From Opitutaceae bacterium (GTDB lineage: Bacteria; Verrucomicrobiota; Verrucomicrobiia; Opitutales; Opitutaceae), in the NCBI GenBank assembly GCA_025360455.1, contig JANYCF010000337.1, positions 1 to 36,014 of the forward strand: DNA of 36,014 nucleotides, read 5' to 3'. The notes beneath the pieces were generated by a model. It made no database searches and was not told where the DNA came from. It saw only the letters and a list, made by a program, of their open reading frames with translations. Position 1 is the stretch's first letter. Each line of letters starts with the position of its first letter. Below, in pieces: positions 25,519 to 33,740 of this stretch. The position numbers and the translations under genes were made by a program.

Positions 25519-26124
25519 TTACTTCTTGGGGAAATTCGGGTCGGCTTTCACCTCGTTGATCTGCTTGGTATGGCGCTCGCTATGCGCCGCGATGAAGAGC
25601 ACCCACTCATAGGCATCGAGTTTTTTCTCGAGCGGACTATCGACCGCATGGGCGCGCAGATCTTTCGTCTCTTTCAGGAATTGGATCGTTTTCGCGCGGC
25701 TTGCCTTGAAGTGCTTCAAGCTGCCTTTGGGATTGTTGAACCGGTTTGTCGGAGCCAACGGTTCCGGTGCCTGTACCTTGTGACTGCGATCAGGGATGGC
25801 TTGCAGCACAAATTCATCGATGGCTTTGACGTCCGTGACCTCCGTGCGGGCTGGCGCTTTCATCACTTTATCTTGAATCATCGTCATGAGGAAATCCTCC
25901 GCCGCAGCGATATGCTCGGTCACTTCGGCGACCGACCAGCGATTCGGGGCCGGCTTGAAATTAAACTGCGCCTCCGACAAGCCCTTGGTGGAGGCCAGTA
26001 CCCCGGCTTGCGTCTTCTTCAAATAGTCGACCGCGCGGGTGATTTCTTCGGGACTGACTGTCTGCGCGCGTAACAACGGCTGGGCAAATACGAGAAGACA
26101 CAAGAGAACGACAAGGCGTTTCAT
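25519..26124 (-). CDS. exported DinB-like protein
   Basis: 201 aa. The signal peptide (MKRLVVLLCLLVFAQPLLRA) is followed by a DinB/YfiT-like four-helix bundle: FKPAPNRWSVAEVTEHIAAA carries the first metal-site histidine, and AYEWVLFIAAHSERHTKQI near the C-terminus has the pair of histidines expected in the third position. DinB-fold proteins bind a divalent metal and include thiol-dependent transferases and hydrolases. An exported form is found in several phyla, with unknown role. It is flanked by degraded sequence on both sides. Confidence 0.82.
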   Translation of the reverse strand: MKRLVVLLCLLVFAQPLLRAQTVSPEEITRAVDYLKKTQAGVLASTKGLSEAQFNFKPAPNRWSVAEVTEHIAAAEDFLMTMIQDKVMKAPARTEVTDVKAIDEFVLQAIPDRSHKVQAPEPLAPTNRFNNPKGSLKHFKASRAKTIQFLKETKDLRAHAVDSPLEKKLDAYEWVLFIAAHSERHTKQINEVKADPNFPKK

Positions 26125-26193
26125 AAGCGTGGAGGGATTGAGGTTTGGAGTAATCGAGCGGAAAGCAGGAATGGATAGTCAGGATGGTCCAAG

Positions 26194-26206
26194 ATGCAAA
26201 TTGCAT
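26194..26206. promoter_or_regulatory. palindrome ATGCAA-A-TTGCAT upstream of the DinB-like gene
   Basis: A perfect 6+6 dyad with one central base, 70 bases upstream of the start at 26124. On the other strand it reads ATGCAATTTGCAT and shares the 11-base core TGCAATTTGCA with the dyad at 20111-20125. Confidence 0.35.
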
Positions 26207-26306
26207 TGCTGATCGCCCTTATACGCCAACGTCTTTTTTCACCCTCTCCTGAAAATTTTAATTAAACCGGCTGGATTGTCCGTCGCCGCCCCGGTCGACA
26301 GCATCA

Positions 26307-26888
26307 TCACCCGATGCGTCGCAGCACGCGCACTCTCTCCCGACCCACGCGTGCAGCAAAGGCCACCTCGGGCACGTAATCGTCCACGATTTCGTAACCG
26401 TCCGCAAAGAGCGCAGTGAGATCGGGTACACTGAAAGGGAAGGGCGGACCTTCATCACCGGGATCGAGGTCGGGATTGATGAACCACACGCCGATCAACA
26501 AACCGCCGCGCCGCAGTGTCAGATCAATGCCACGCCGGTAATCGGCGCGCAGGGTCGGGGGTAGCCCGCTCATGCACGTGTGCTCGAGCACCACGTCAAA
26601 GGCTTCGCGCATTACTTCCGGGGGATTAAACAAATCACCGACGACGAAACGCTCGGCCAGCTGCGGATACAGTGCGCGGGCCTCGGCCACGCCCGTGGGT
26701 GCAATATCCAAGCCCGTCGCATCTAACCCGAACTCCATCGCCAGCGCTACTTCATGCCCGTGACCGCTGCCCGGCACCAGCGTGCGCCCCCGCACCGGAT
26801 GGTGTTCCAGATAGTGTTTCATCGGTGGTGATGGCGCGCCCTTGTTCCAAAACACCTCGCCCTTCCGATATTTTTCTTCCCAGTCCAT
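26307..26888 (-). CDS. TPMT-like SAM-dependent methyltransferase
   Basis: 193 aa from ATG 26888 (MDWEEKYRKGEVFWNKGAPS), the family's usual N-terminus; the open frame runs another 206 codons upstream without matching sequence. SAM-binding motif I is TLVPGSGHGHEVALAMEFG, motif II region TGLDIAPTGVAEARALYP, then VVGDLFNPP and FDVVLEHTCMSGLPPTLR. This is the layout of thiopurine S-methyltransferase-type proteins, which methylate thiols, halides or related small nucleophiles in the cytoplasm. The natural substrate here is unknown. No partner genes. Confidence 0.83.
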   Translation of the reverse strand: MDWEEKYRKGEVFWNKGAPSPPMKHYLEHHPVRGRTLVPGSGHGHEVALAMEFGLDATGLDIAPTGVAEARALYPQLAERFVVGDLFNPPEVMREAFDVVLEHTCMSGLPPTLRADYRRGIDLTLRRGGLLIGVWFINPDLDPGDEGPPFPFSVPDLTALFADGYEIVDDYVPEVAFAARVGRERVRVLRRIG

Positions 26889-27263
26889 CGCTGGGATAAA
26901 GTTTATCGATAGTCCGATGTCAAATTGGGTGTGATGGAAACTTTCTGCGCCAACTTCATAAGCGAAATAGCCGACCCACGGTAATGCCCAACCCGAAAGC
27001 GCGTACAACGCCACGGTTCGGTCGATAACTGATCGAGTCACTTCTGACCGGTCTGATCGGGCTTCCGGTAGGCCGCACGGTGGGGAATGACGACGAAGTT
27101 CATCGAGGTGGGGAGCAAAGCCCGACGCGCACTCACCGACCTGCGAGTGCAAAGAAACTTTGTCGGAGCGAAACTGAAAGTGATCCACTTCGGCAGGCTC
27201 AGGCAGGTGAAAAATGCTGCGGGTGAGTGAGCAGGCGGTGGGAAAGCGCCAGTAGTCCCACTC
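26889..27263. other. non-coding or decayed stretch upstream of the methyltransferase
   Basis: 375 bases between the methyltransferase start and the small plus-strand gene at 27264. The minus-strand frame remains open, but only a short piece (VALYALSGWALPWVGYFAYE) looks protein-like. It may be an old membrane protein remnant; otherwise nothing is seen. Confidence 0.3.
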
Positions 27264-27458
27264 ATGAATCACTCCGATCAAGCCCTTGAAGTCGCGCGCC
27301 GCGCGGGCATCGACCTTGATCGGTTGGATTCGAACTTGGCGCTTAGCTATGAGGAACGGGTGCTGCGGCACGAGTTGGCGCAGGAACTGATGTGGGCTCT
27401 GACCAAAGCCGGAGCTGCTTATGGAAAGTCTGCACCATCTTCTGCAACGATTCGCTAA
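27264..27458 (+). CDS. small protein paired with a broken nucleotidyltransferase
   Basis: 64 aa from ATG 27264. The first 45 residues look like a soluble helical protein (ALEVARRAGIDLDRLDSNLA, LSYEERVLRHELAQELMWAL). The end overlaps the start of the nucleotidyltransferase remnant at 27421, the close packing typical of a two-gene module. It could be the small partner of a nucleotidyltransferase-type toxin-antitoxin or housekeeping pair. Its frame appears intact, but it may be a leftover now that its neighbour is broken. Confidence 0.45.
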   Translation: MNHSDQALEVARRAGIDLDRLDSNLALSYEERVLRHELAQELMWALTKAGAAYGKSAPSSATIR

Positions 27459-27919
27459 CGCCGGCTGGGAGTTTGTCGTGGTGGACGGTTTTGCGGGGTG
27501 CTGCATGGCTCCTCCTCCATCACTGAGGCTCTCGAAATCAGTGCGGTGATGTCACCGGAGAACATGGCCAAACTCCGGTCGGCCTTGGCTGATTTAAAAT
27601 CGGTGTAGCGGAGGACGCACCAGAAGCTGTCTTTCCTGGAGCACCCCCGGCCGGCCAAACATTGGCCAATGTTTATTTGGAAACTGAGACGGGAATGGTG
27701 GACGTATTGGTCAGCGTGCTGGGCATCGGTAAATAGGATGGGTGGATGCGGCATGCCATCGAGATTTTCTGGTGTGGGCGGCGGTGCCGGGTGATTTCCA
27801 TGGGAGATCGCATCCAGGCCAAGGCAGCGATGGGACGGGAGAAAGATTTGCTGACGGCCAAGGAGCTGCGGGCGATCGCCGCCAAGCGCCGGGAGATAGG
27901 GCGTAACTCAGTGTCGTGA
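27421..27919 (+). pseudogene. frameshifted nucleotidyltransferase-like gene
   Basis: Coding-like segments lie in successive frames. ATG 27421 gives ESLHHLLQRFANAGWEFVVV, then DGFAG. A shift near 27500 continues with LHGSSSITEALEISAVMSPE and LRSALADLKSV, to a stop at 27606. Another frame reads ANVYLETETGMVDVLVSVLG, to a stop at 27734. The last piece, REKDLLTAKELRAIAAKRRE, ends at 27917-27919. The order VVxGGxA...LHGS...VDxL matches MNT-type nucleotidyltransferases (AbiEii/DUF6036-like). At least two frameshifts and a premature stop make it non-functional, unless sequencing errors are involved. Confidence 0.65.
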
Positions 27920-28131
27920 GACCTTCGGGGGTTCGATGAGCGTACTGTAAGCCGGTTCTGGCAGAGGGGGAGAATGCGCAGGTACGCAATCGGATGCTTT
28001 ATGCAGGGGAGCTCAGCCGGAGCGAAGTGAAACAATCGTGGTGGTTGCCCGGCAGACCGGTCGTACTGGTGGGGAGGAAAATTTCTGGGTTGGCACATTG
28101 CTCTCGTTGATTTTTCTTTGTCTATCCTCTC

Positions 28132-29136
28132 ATGCATCCGATCAAACTTCCCTCAGTGCTCGCTGCCTTCGCGGCTTTGTTACTCTTCTCCAGCAGCGCG
28201 ATTGCAGCTCCCCCCACCTCCGGCATCGTCAGCGCTCACGGTAGACTTCGCGCCGATCACTCCCATATCGTCGGCGAGGATGGTAAGCCGGTCAGTCTCG
28301 CCGGTGTCAGCTTCGGCTGGAGCCAGTGGGAGGCCGCCCGCTTCTACAATGCCGGTGTTGTCAACTGGCTGAAGCAGGATTGGCACGCCAGCATCGTCCG
28401 CGCCGCGCTCGGGATCGATCCCGCTGGTTATCTTGGTCAACCTGCGGAAAACAAAGCCCGCGTCACTGCGGTCATCGATGCCGCCATCGCGGCCGACCTC
28501 TATGTCCTCATCGACTGGCACGACCACCATGCGCACCAGCACCCCGAACTTGCGGTCGCATTTTTTCAGGAGATGGCGCGGCGCTACGGCCACAAGCCCA
28601 ATATAATTTACGAAATATACAACGAGCCGATGGGCGATATCACTTGGGCGCAGGACATCAAACCCTACGCCGAGCGCGTGATCGCGGCCATACGCGCCAG
28701 CGACCCCGACAACCTCATCGTCGTCGGCACCCCGACCTACTCGCAGGATGTCGACCTCGCCACAGCTGATCCAATCAAAGATCCTAACCTCGCTTACTCG
28801 CTCCATTTCTACGCCGGCACGCACAAACAGAGTCTGCGTGACAAGGCTCTCGTGGCCCTGAATCGCGGCTTCGCTCTCTTCGTCACCGAGTGGGGCACCT
28901 GCCTGGCCGACGGCGCCGGTGGAGTCGATGCGCCCTCCGTGCAGGAGTGGATGACCTTCCTGCGTGAGCACCAGCTGAGCCATTGCAACTGGGCTGTCTA
29001 CGACAAGCACGAGACCGCCAGCATCCTCGCGCCCACTGCCGCATCAATTGGTAACTGGACTGATGCCGACCTTTCTCCCTCCGGCCGCTTCGCCCGCGAA
29101 CTCATCCGCAATTGGTCGGCCGATCCTGCAAAATAA
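28132..29136 (+). CDS. exported glycoside hydrolase family 5 endoglucanase-like enzyme
   Basis: 334 aa. A signal peptide (MHPIKLPSVLAAFAALLLFS, cleaved after SAIAA) precedes a single TIM-barrel domain of GH5 type. The acid/base is Glu165 in IIYEIYNEPMG and the nucleophile Glu253 in ALFVTEWGTC, separated by the usual HFYAGTHK. The region VLIDWHDHHAHQHPELAVAF is typical of bacterial GH5_2-type cellulases. It should cut beta-1,4-glucans or related glycans outside the cytoplasm by a retaining mechanism. No carbohydrate-binding module is attached. It stands alone. Confidence 0.9.
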   Translation: MHPIKLPSVLAAFAALLLFSSSAIAAPPTSGIVSAHGRLRADHSHIVGEDGKPVSLAGVSFGWSQWEAARFYNAGVVNWLKQDWHASIVRAALGIDPAGYLGQPAENKARVTAVIDAAIAADLYVLIDWHDHHAHQHPELAVAFFQEMARRYGHKPNIIYEIYNEPMGDITWAQDIKPYAERVIAAIRASDPDNLIVVGTPTYSQDVDLATADPIKDPNLAYSLHFYAGTHKQSLRDKALVALNRGFALFVTEWGTCLADGAGGVDAPSVQEWMTFLREHQLSHCNWAVYDKHETASILAPTAASIGNWTDADLSPSGRFARELIRNWSADPAK

Positions 29137-29355
29137 CCCCGGCCGCTTTTGCCCATTCGTGTCGGGGGAGAGGCAGGGCAGGGATGCGCGTTCGATGCGA
29201 CAAGCTAAAGAGAACAACGCGGGACTATAGTACTCTCGCACGGAGATTTTTCCGAAACGGCTTCAACTTTCTTCCCTTAATAAAACTGCGTCACGCTCAG
29301 TCTGCTGGCTGAGGTGCCAGTCAGCAAGCGCGGCGCGAGGTCCTTCAGCCGGTCT

Positions 29356-29730
29356 TCAGGGTTGGGCGGAAACAACGCTCATATGACCGGCAACAATACG
29401 CCAACCATCGGGGCGCTGAGTCCACACTCGGGTGTAGCGCAACCTTCCGCTTGTGCATATTCCATCGAGGACTGCTTCCGCCTCCATCTGTACGCTCACG
29501 ACCGCAACCGTACCGAGAGTGAGAACCCGGGATTCGCTCGGCTCCATTTTGGTGATGCGCAGTCGCCCTGAACGATGAAGTTCCAAATCATCCTTTTTGC
29601 CGACCACGGAACCAGCGACCGTAGTAAATACCAAGTCATCGTCCAACAGCTGCTCCAAAACTGCAACGTCGCCCGTCAGCTGCGCCTGTCGCAGTCGATC
29701 TTCATATTCTTCTACCTGCGGTTTTTCCAT
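29356..29730 (-). CDS. SnoaL/DUF4440-like protein
   Basis: 124 aa. The sequence has the NTF2-like cone fold pattern of DUF4440: an N-terminal helix (VEEYEDRLRQAQLTGDVAVL), EQLLDDDLVFTTVAGSVVGK, and alternating strands ending in YTRVWTQRPDGWRIVAGHMS, which closely matches the family's end motif. Such proteins are cytoplasmic dimers with unknown or enzyme-like roles (isomerase or nuclease-like relatives exist). It has no signal peptide and no operon partner; the GH5 gene is convergent to it. Confidence 0.8.
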   Translation of the reverse strand: MEKPQVEEYEDRLRQAQLTGDVAVLEQLLDDDLVFTTVAGSVVGKKDDLELHRSGRLRITKMEPSESRVLTLGTVAVVSVQMEAEAVLDGICTSGRLRYTRVWTQRPDGWRIVAGHMSVVSAQP

Positions 29731-29981
29731 TGCGGCACGTTACCGCTCAGTCGCTGACGGGCGAGCGCAAACAAAACGCTGCCGGACTGAAACTGATTCG
29801 TGAGCCCTTTCGATAAACTCAGGTCCGTGCGGCGGGTTCGACGAACTCACCGCAACCAGGCTCTGGGCAGGGGGAGAACGCTCCGGTTGAATCGGGTGGC
29901 TCGTTCATGACTCCGTGCGACTCTGGGCATAGAAACACGCTGATTAATTTGCGAAAATTCCACATCACGGAAAGGTGTTCT

Positions 29982-31019
29982 ATGATTTCTTCCGATCCGC
30001 GCCTGAAAGTGCGCACGGCCTTGGTGACCGGCGCGACCGGCCTGTTGGGCAATAACGTGGTTCGCTTGCTTCTGGCGCAGGGTGTCCGCGTCCGCGCTCT
30101 GGTGCGCTCCGCCGAGAAAGCCCGCCGACAATTCGGCGATCTGCCGGTGGAGATCGTGATCGGCGATATGGAGAACGTGGGCGGCTTCGCGTCGGCACTC
30201 GCGGACGTTGAGGTGATTTTCCACACCGCCGCTTTTTTTCGGGACAACTATTCCGGCGGTACGCATTGGGCCGAACTTCACCGCATCAATGTCGTGGGCA
30301 CGGCAGATCTGCTGAAAGCGGCGTACGCCGCCGGGGTTCGCCGCTTTGTGCACACCAGTTCGATTGCGGTCCTCCAGGGACCGGAAGGCGGTTCGATCAA
30401 CGAGACCATGTTGCGGCCGGAGCAGAACGCCGATGATTACTACCGCAGCAAGATTCTTTCCGATCGCGAAGTCGTGCAATTCCTCGCGGCCCATCCGGAT
30501 TTCTGGGCGGTATTTGTTTTGCCCGGATGGATGCATGGTCCGGGCGATATCGGACCAACCTCAGCCGGGCAGATGATGCTCGATTTCGTGCGCGGAAAAA
30601 TCCCCGGCCTCATTCCCGGCTCGGTTTCGTTGGTGGATGCCCGCGACGTCGCGCAAACCTCCTGGACTGTGCTGGAGCGGGGTCAGCGCGGAGAGCGTTA
30701 TCTTTCGGCTGTGCGACGGCTGACGTTTGCCGATCTCGCTCCGCTCCTCGAGCGGGTCACGGGCGTCAAAGCCCCGAGGCTAACGCTTCCCCTGGCGCTT
30801 TTGTATGTGATCAGCGGGGTGGGGGAACTCTGGTCGCGCCTCACCAAAAAGCCGGTGCTGTTGAGTCTGGCCACGGTGCGGCTGATGGCACGAGAAGCCG
30901 AACAGACGAAATTCGACCACACCAAACGCGAACGCGAGCTGGGTCTGACCTTCCGCCCCGTCGAGGAAACGTTGCGCGACGAGTTTAATTGGTATCGCTC
31001 CAACGGTTGGCTCAAGTAG
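29982..31019 (+). CDS. NAD(P)-dependent epimerase/reductase, extended SDR
   Basis: 345 aa from ATG 29982, chosen over earlier in-frame codons because of the ribosome site GGAAAGG at 29969-29975 and the normal SDR N-terminus. The cofactor motif is TALVTGATGLLGNNVVRLLL; the active site reads TSSIAVLQG with YYRSK as the YxxxK pair. The arrangement resembles dihydroflavonol-reductase/HpnA-like members of the extended short-chain dehydrogenases, acting on nucleotide sugars, sterols or similar ketones. Substrate not known. A family I repeat begins directly at the stop codon. Confidence 0.86.
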   Translation: MISSDPRLKVRTALVTGATGLLGNNVVRLLLAQGVRVRALVRSAEKARRQFGDLPVEIVIGDMENVGGFASALADVEVIFHTAAFFRDNYSGGTHWAELHRINVVGTADLLKAAYAAGVRRFVHTSSIAVLQGPEGGSINETMLRPEQNADDYYRSKILSDREVVQFLAAHPDFWAVFVLPGWMHGPGDIGPTSAGQMMLDFVRGKIPGLIPGSVSLVDARDVAQTSWTVLERGQRGERYLSAVRRLTFADLAPLLERVTGVKAPRLTLPLALLYVISGVGELWSRLTKKPVLLSLATVRLMAREAEQTKFDHTKRERELGLTFRPVEETLRDEFNWYRSNGWLK

Positions 31020-31087
31020 GTCTGCTTGGGGCGGCCCCGACTAATCGCGGTCCCACCCTACCAATGGACCCTTTTTAGACGCCCTCT
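31020..31087. repeat. palindromic repeat, family I, partial copy
   Basis: The right half (31056-31087) is identical over 32 bases to 18617-18648, and bases 31047-31055 differ from the other copy by one base. The left part is shortened and starts right at the stop codon of the epimerase gene (AAGTAGGTCTGC), where the full element has ATAGGTCGGC. The outer left inverted end is missing. Confidence 0.65.
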
Positions 31088-31178
31088 TACAGAACAGGGC
31101 CATTTGACTTTCTCATGGTTGGCAATGAATGAAAACGGATTCGGTCGACCGCCGGATCAAGTGCCATTTTTCACCCGG

Positions 31179-33650
31179 CTACTTTTGCTTCCCCATGATA
31201 TTCTCTGTTTTTGTGAGGGAGACGGGCGGTAGACCCGGTGCGGAGAGGGTGAGTCGGATTTCACCGGTCGCTGCGGTGCGTTGTACGGTGGCGAGGAGCC
31301 GGCCTTGGTAGGCGTCGCGGGCGGCGACTTTGAACAGTCCGCCATGATCGAGATTGCCTGTGTCCAAACCAATGAGGCGGCCCGAGCCTTCGACTTGCAC
31401 CGTGACCGTGGACTTTGCCTCGGGGACCGTGAGGCCGGTGGCGTCGACAATGGTGATTTCATAGAGCGTGAGATCACTGGTGACGGGGACCGCGAGCGGC
31501 GTAATAACGAGACGAGCGGCGGCACCGGCCGTGCGGAGTTCGTTGGTGGCGACTTTTTTTCCGGCGCGATAGGCGACTGCGGAAAGCACGCCGGGGGTGT
31601 AGGGCACGGTCCACTCGCTCGCGTAGCTATCGTGCGAAACGGGGTGGCGCCCGAGAGAGTTGTGGTTGAGGAAGAGTTCGACTTCGTCGCCGTTGGTGAC
31701 GGCGCGGACGGTGAGCTGCGCGTCGGCCGGCCAGTTCCATTTGAGCGCGGCGGGCGTGGCCCGCCACTCGCGATCGGGTTTTTCGCCGGTGAGCACGGAG
31801 AGTTGCAGCACCGGGTCGTCGCGCCAGTAGGAGGCACGGCGAAAGAACTCGGGTTTCTTGCCGCCGGCGATGTCGATGAATCCGGAGGTGGCTCCGCGGC
31901 GGGGGAATTCATGCGATTCTCCGAGATAGTCGATGCCGGTCCAGATGAACTCGCCAATCACGTAGTCGTGGTCGCGTACGCCAAGCCAGTTGTGAACCTG
32001 ATTGCTGGTTTCAGTGCCAAACATGAGTCGGTGGGGAAAACGTTCGTGCTCGGGCGCGTAGGTGAGCTCCTTGTAGATGCGGTCGATGTAATTGTAGCCC
32101 ATGAGATCAAGCTGGTCCATGAAACCATTGCGGGAAGAGACGAAGGATTGGTCGCACGCCGAGGTGGCGAGGCGGGTGGGATCTTCTTCGTGGCAAATTG
32201 CGACAAGCTCCTTGGCCAGTTTCCAACCGTCGTCGTTGAACTGGTCCGGGATTTCGTTGCCGATGCTGTAGAAGACAACGCTGGGATGGTTGCGGTCGCG
32301 GCGGAGCATGGCGCGCAGATCGGTCTCATGCCACTGGTTGAAATAGAGGTGGTAGCCGTATTTCGCTTTGCCGCGGGTGTTCTCGGTGTAGTTGAGCGTC
32401 CAGTCACGCGTCCACTCGTCAAAGGCTTCGTCGAAAACGTAGAAGCCAAGTTGGTCGCAGAGGTCGTAGAATTCCGGCGCGAACGGGTGATGGCTCGGGC
32501 GAATTGCGTTGCAGCCCATTTCCTTCAACAGGGAAAGACGCCAGGCCCAGACGGCAAGCGGGACCGCGTTGCCGAAGGAACCGGCGTCTTGGTGGAGGCA
32601 AACGCCTTTGAGTTTGGTGGGCTGGCCGTTGACCAGCAGGCCGCGGTCAGAATCAAACGTGAGCTGGCGGATGCCGAACGGGGTGGTGGTCTCGTCGAGG
32701 GTGCGGCCGTCGAGCGAGAGCGTGCAGCGCAGTTGGTAGAGCTCGGGTGTGCGGTCGGACCAGAGACGGGGCTTCGGCACCGTGAGCCATTGGGTGGCGC
32801 GCTGGCCGGGTCGCATGCTTTCCAAAGTAATTTTTGATTGAGTGCTCGCGATTTCCTGGCCGTCGAGGGCGAGGACGCTGCTGCGCAGCACGAGTTCGCG
32901 TTTCACCGGTTTCACTTTCCACGCATCCGCGAGCCAAGCCTGACGCTCTTCCTCCGTGAAGAAATTCGCGTCAATGATCGCGTGGGTTTCGATGATCGCC
33001 TGTTCGGTCGAGACCTGCGGGGTGGCGACGCGAATGCCGCCATCGAGTTGGAAGTGAGTGTAGCCGGTGGCGATCAGCCGAACGTGCCGGTAGATGCCGG
33101 AGCCGGCGTACCAGCGGAGCGCAGGCTCGGCGGAATCATCGACGCGGACGGCCAGAACATTCGGCGTGCCGTCGGTTTTGAGGAACTCCGTGAGATCGTA
33201 GCGGAAGCCGATGAAACCGTAGGGCCGGCGACCGAGAAACTGGCCGTTGATCCAGACATCGCTGTTCATGTAGACGCCGTCGAACTCGACGACGATTTTC
33301 TTGGCGGCGGCGGAGACTGGGAGCGTGAACGTTTTCCGATACCAGCCGATGCCGTGCAGAAAGTAGCCCGTATCTTTATCGCCGTCGGGCGGCGCATTGA
33401 ATGCGCTTTCGATGCTCCAGTCGTGCGGCAGATCAAGAGTGCGCCAGCTGGAGTCGTGGAACGCGGAGGCTTTCGCGGCGGCGTCATCGCCGAGCTGGAA
33501 ACGCCAGCCGGAGTCGAACGGAATGATCTCGCGCGGTGCGGGAGCGGCCCGCGTCGGCTCGGCGGCGGGCAAGATGGCGGACGCGAGGCCAAGCAACGCG
33601 GCGATGGCGAGCGCGCGTAATGTAGTGGTGAATGGGGGCGGGTTGATCAT
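31179..33650 (-). CDS. exported GH2 beta-galactosidase
   Basis: 823 aa with a signal peptide (LRALAIAALLGLASAILPAA). The order is: jelly-roll sugar-binding domain (about 42-190, with DLPHDWSIESAF and GIGWYRKTF), an Ig-like domain, the TIM barrel, and C-terminal Ig-like modules of DUF4982 type (VTNGDEVELFLNHNSLGRHP). The acid/base is Glu466 in VFYSIGNEIPD and the nucleophile Glu567 in VIGEFIWTGIDYLGES. It should release terminal beta-galactose in the periplasm or outside the cell. It lies 90 bases downstream of a GH35 gene on the same strand, so the two are probably one transcript. Confidence 0.92.
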   Translation of the reverse strand: MINPPPFTTTLRALAIAALLGLASAILPAAEPTRAAPAPREIIPFDSGWRFQLGDDAAAKASAFHDSSWRTLDLPHDWSIESAFNAPPDGDKDTGYFLHGIGWYRKTFTLPVSAAAKKIVVEFDGVYMNSDVWINGQFLGRRPYGFIGFRYDLTEFLKTDGTPNVLAVRVDDSAEPALRWYAGSGIYRHVRLIATGYTHFQLDGGIRVATPQVSTEQAIIETHAIIDANFFTEEERQAWLADAWKVKPVKRELVLRSSVLALDGQEIASTQSKITLESMRPGQRATQWLTVPKPRLWSDRTPELYQLRCTLSLDGRTLDETTTPFGIRQLTFDSDRGLLVNGQPTKLKGVCLHQDAGSFGNAVPLAVWAWRLSLLKEMGCNAIRPSHHPFAPEFYDLCDQLGFYVFDEAFDEWTRDWTLNYTENTRGKAKYGYHLYFNQWHETDLRAMLRRDRNHPSVVFYSIGNEIPDQFNDDGWKLAKELVAICHEEDPTRLATSACDQSFVSSRNGFMDQLDLMGYNYIDRIYKELTYAPEHERFPHRLMFGTETSNQVHNWLGVRDHDYVIGEFIWTGIDYLGESHEFPRRGATSGFIDIAGGKKPEFFRRASYWRDDPVLQLSVLTGEKPDREWRATPAALKWNWPADAQLTVRAVTNGDEVELFLNHNSLGRHPVSHDSYASEWTVPYTPGVLSAVAYRAGKKVATNELRTAGAAARLVITPLAVPVTSDLTLYEITIVDATGLTVPEAKSTVTVQVEGSGRLIGLDTGNLDHGGLFKVAARDAYQGRLLATVQRTAATGEIRLTLSAPGLPPVSLTKTENIMGKQK

Positions 33651-33740
33651 GACAATGGCTTTTGAAAAAGAAAGGTACTGGTCGAATGGATCACGCCTCC
33701 GGGCGCGAGAGGTGAAACGGAAGCGACCTGAGAAAAGGTT

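Noticed and set aside
26889-27506. 206-codon upstream extension of the methyltransferase frame
   Set aside because: The family N-terminus starts at ATG 26888; the extension has no matching domain and overlaps the opposite-strand small gene.
29820-29880. Repeat made of two TTCGAYRAACTCA-like words
   Set aside because: The two words are only partly alike and form no convincing inverted repeat; no other copy is seen.
31281-32837. 518-codon open frame antisense to the GH2 gene
   Set aside because: It lies wholly inside the GH2 gene, whose domains and catalytic residues are clear. The sequence is low-complexity Val/Glu/Gly-rich, as expected from the reverse strand of a GC-rich gene.
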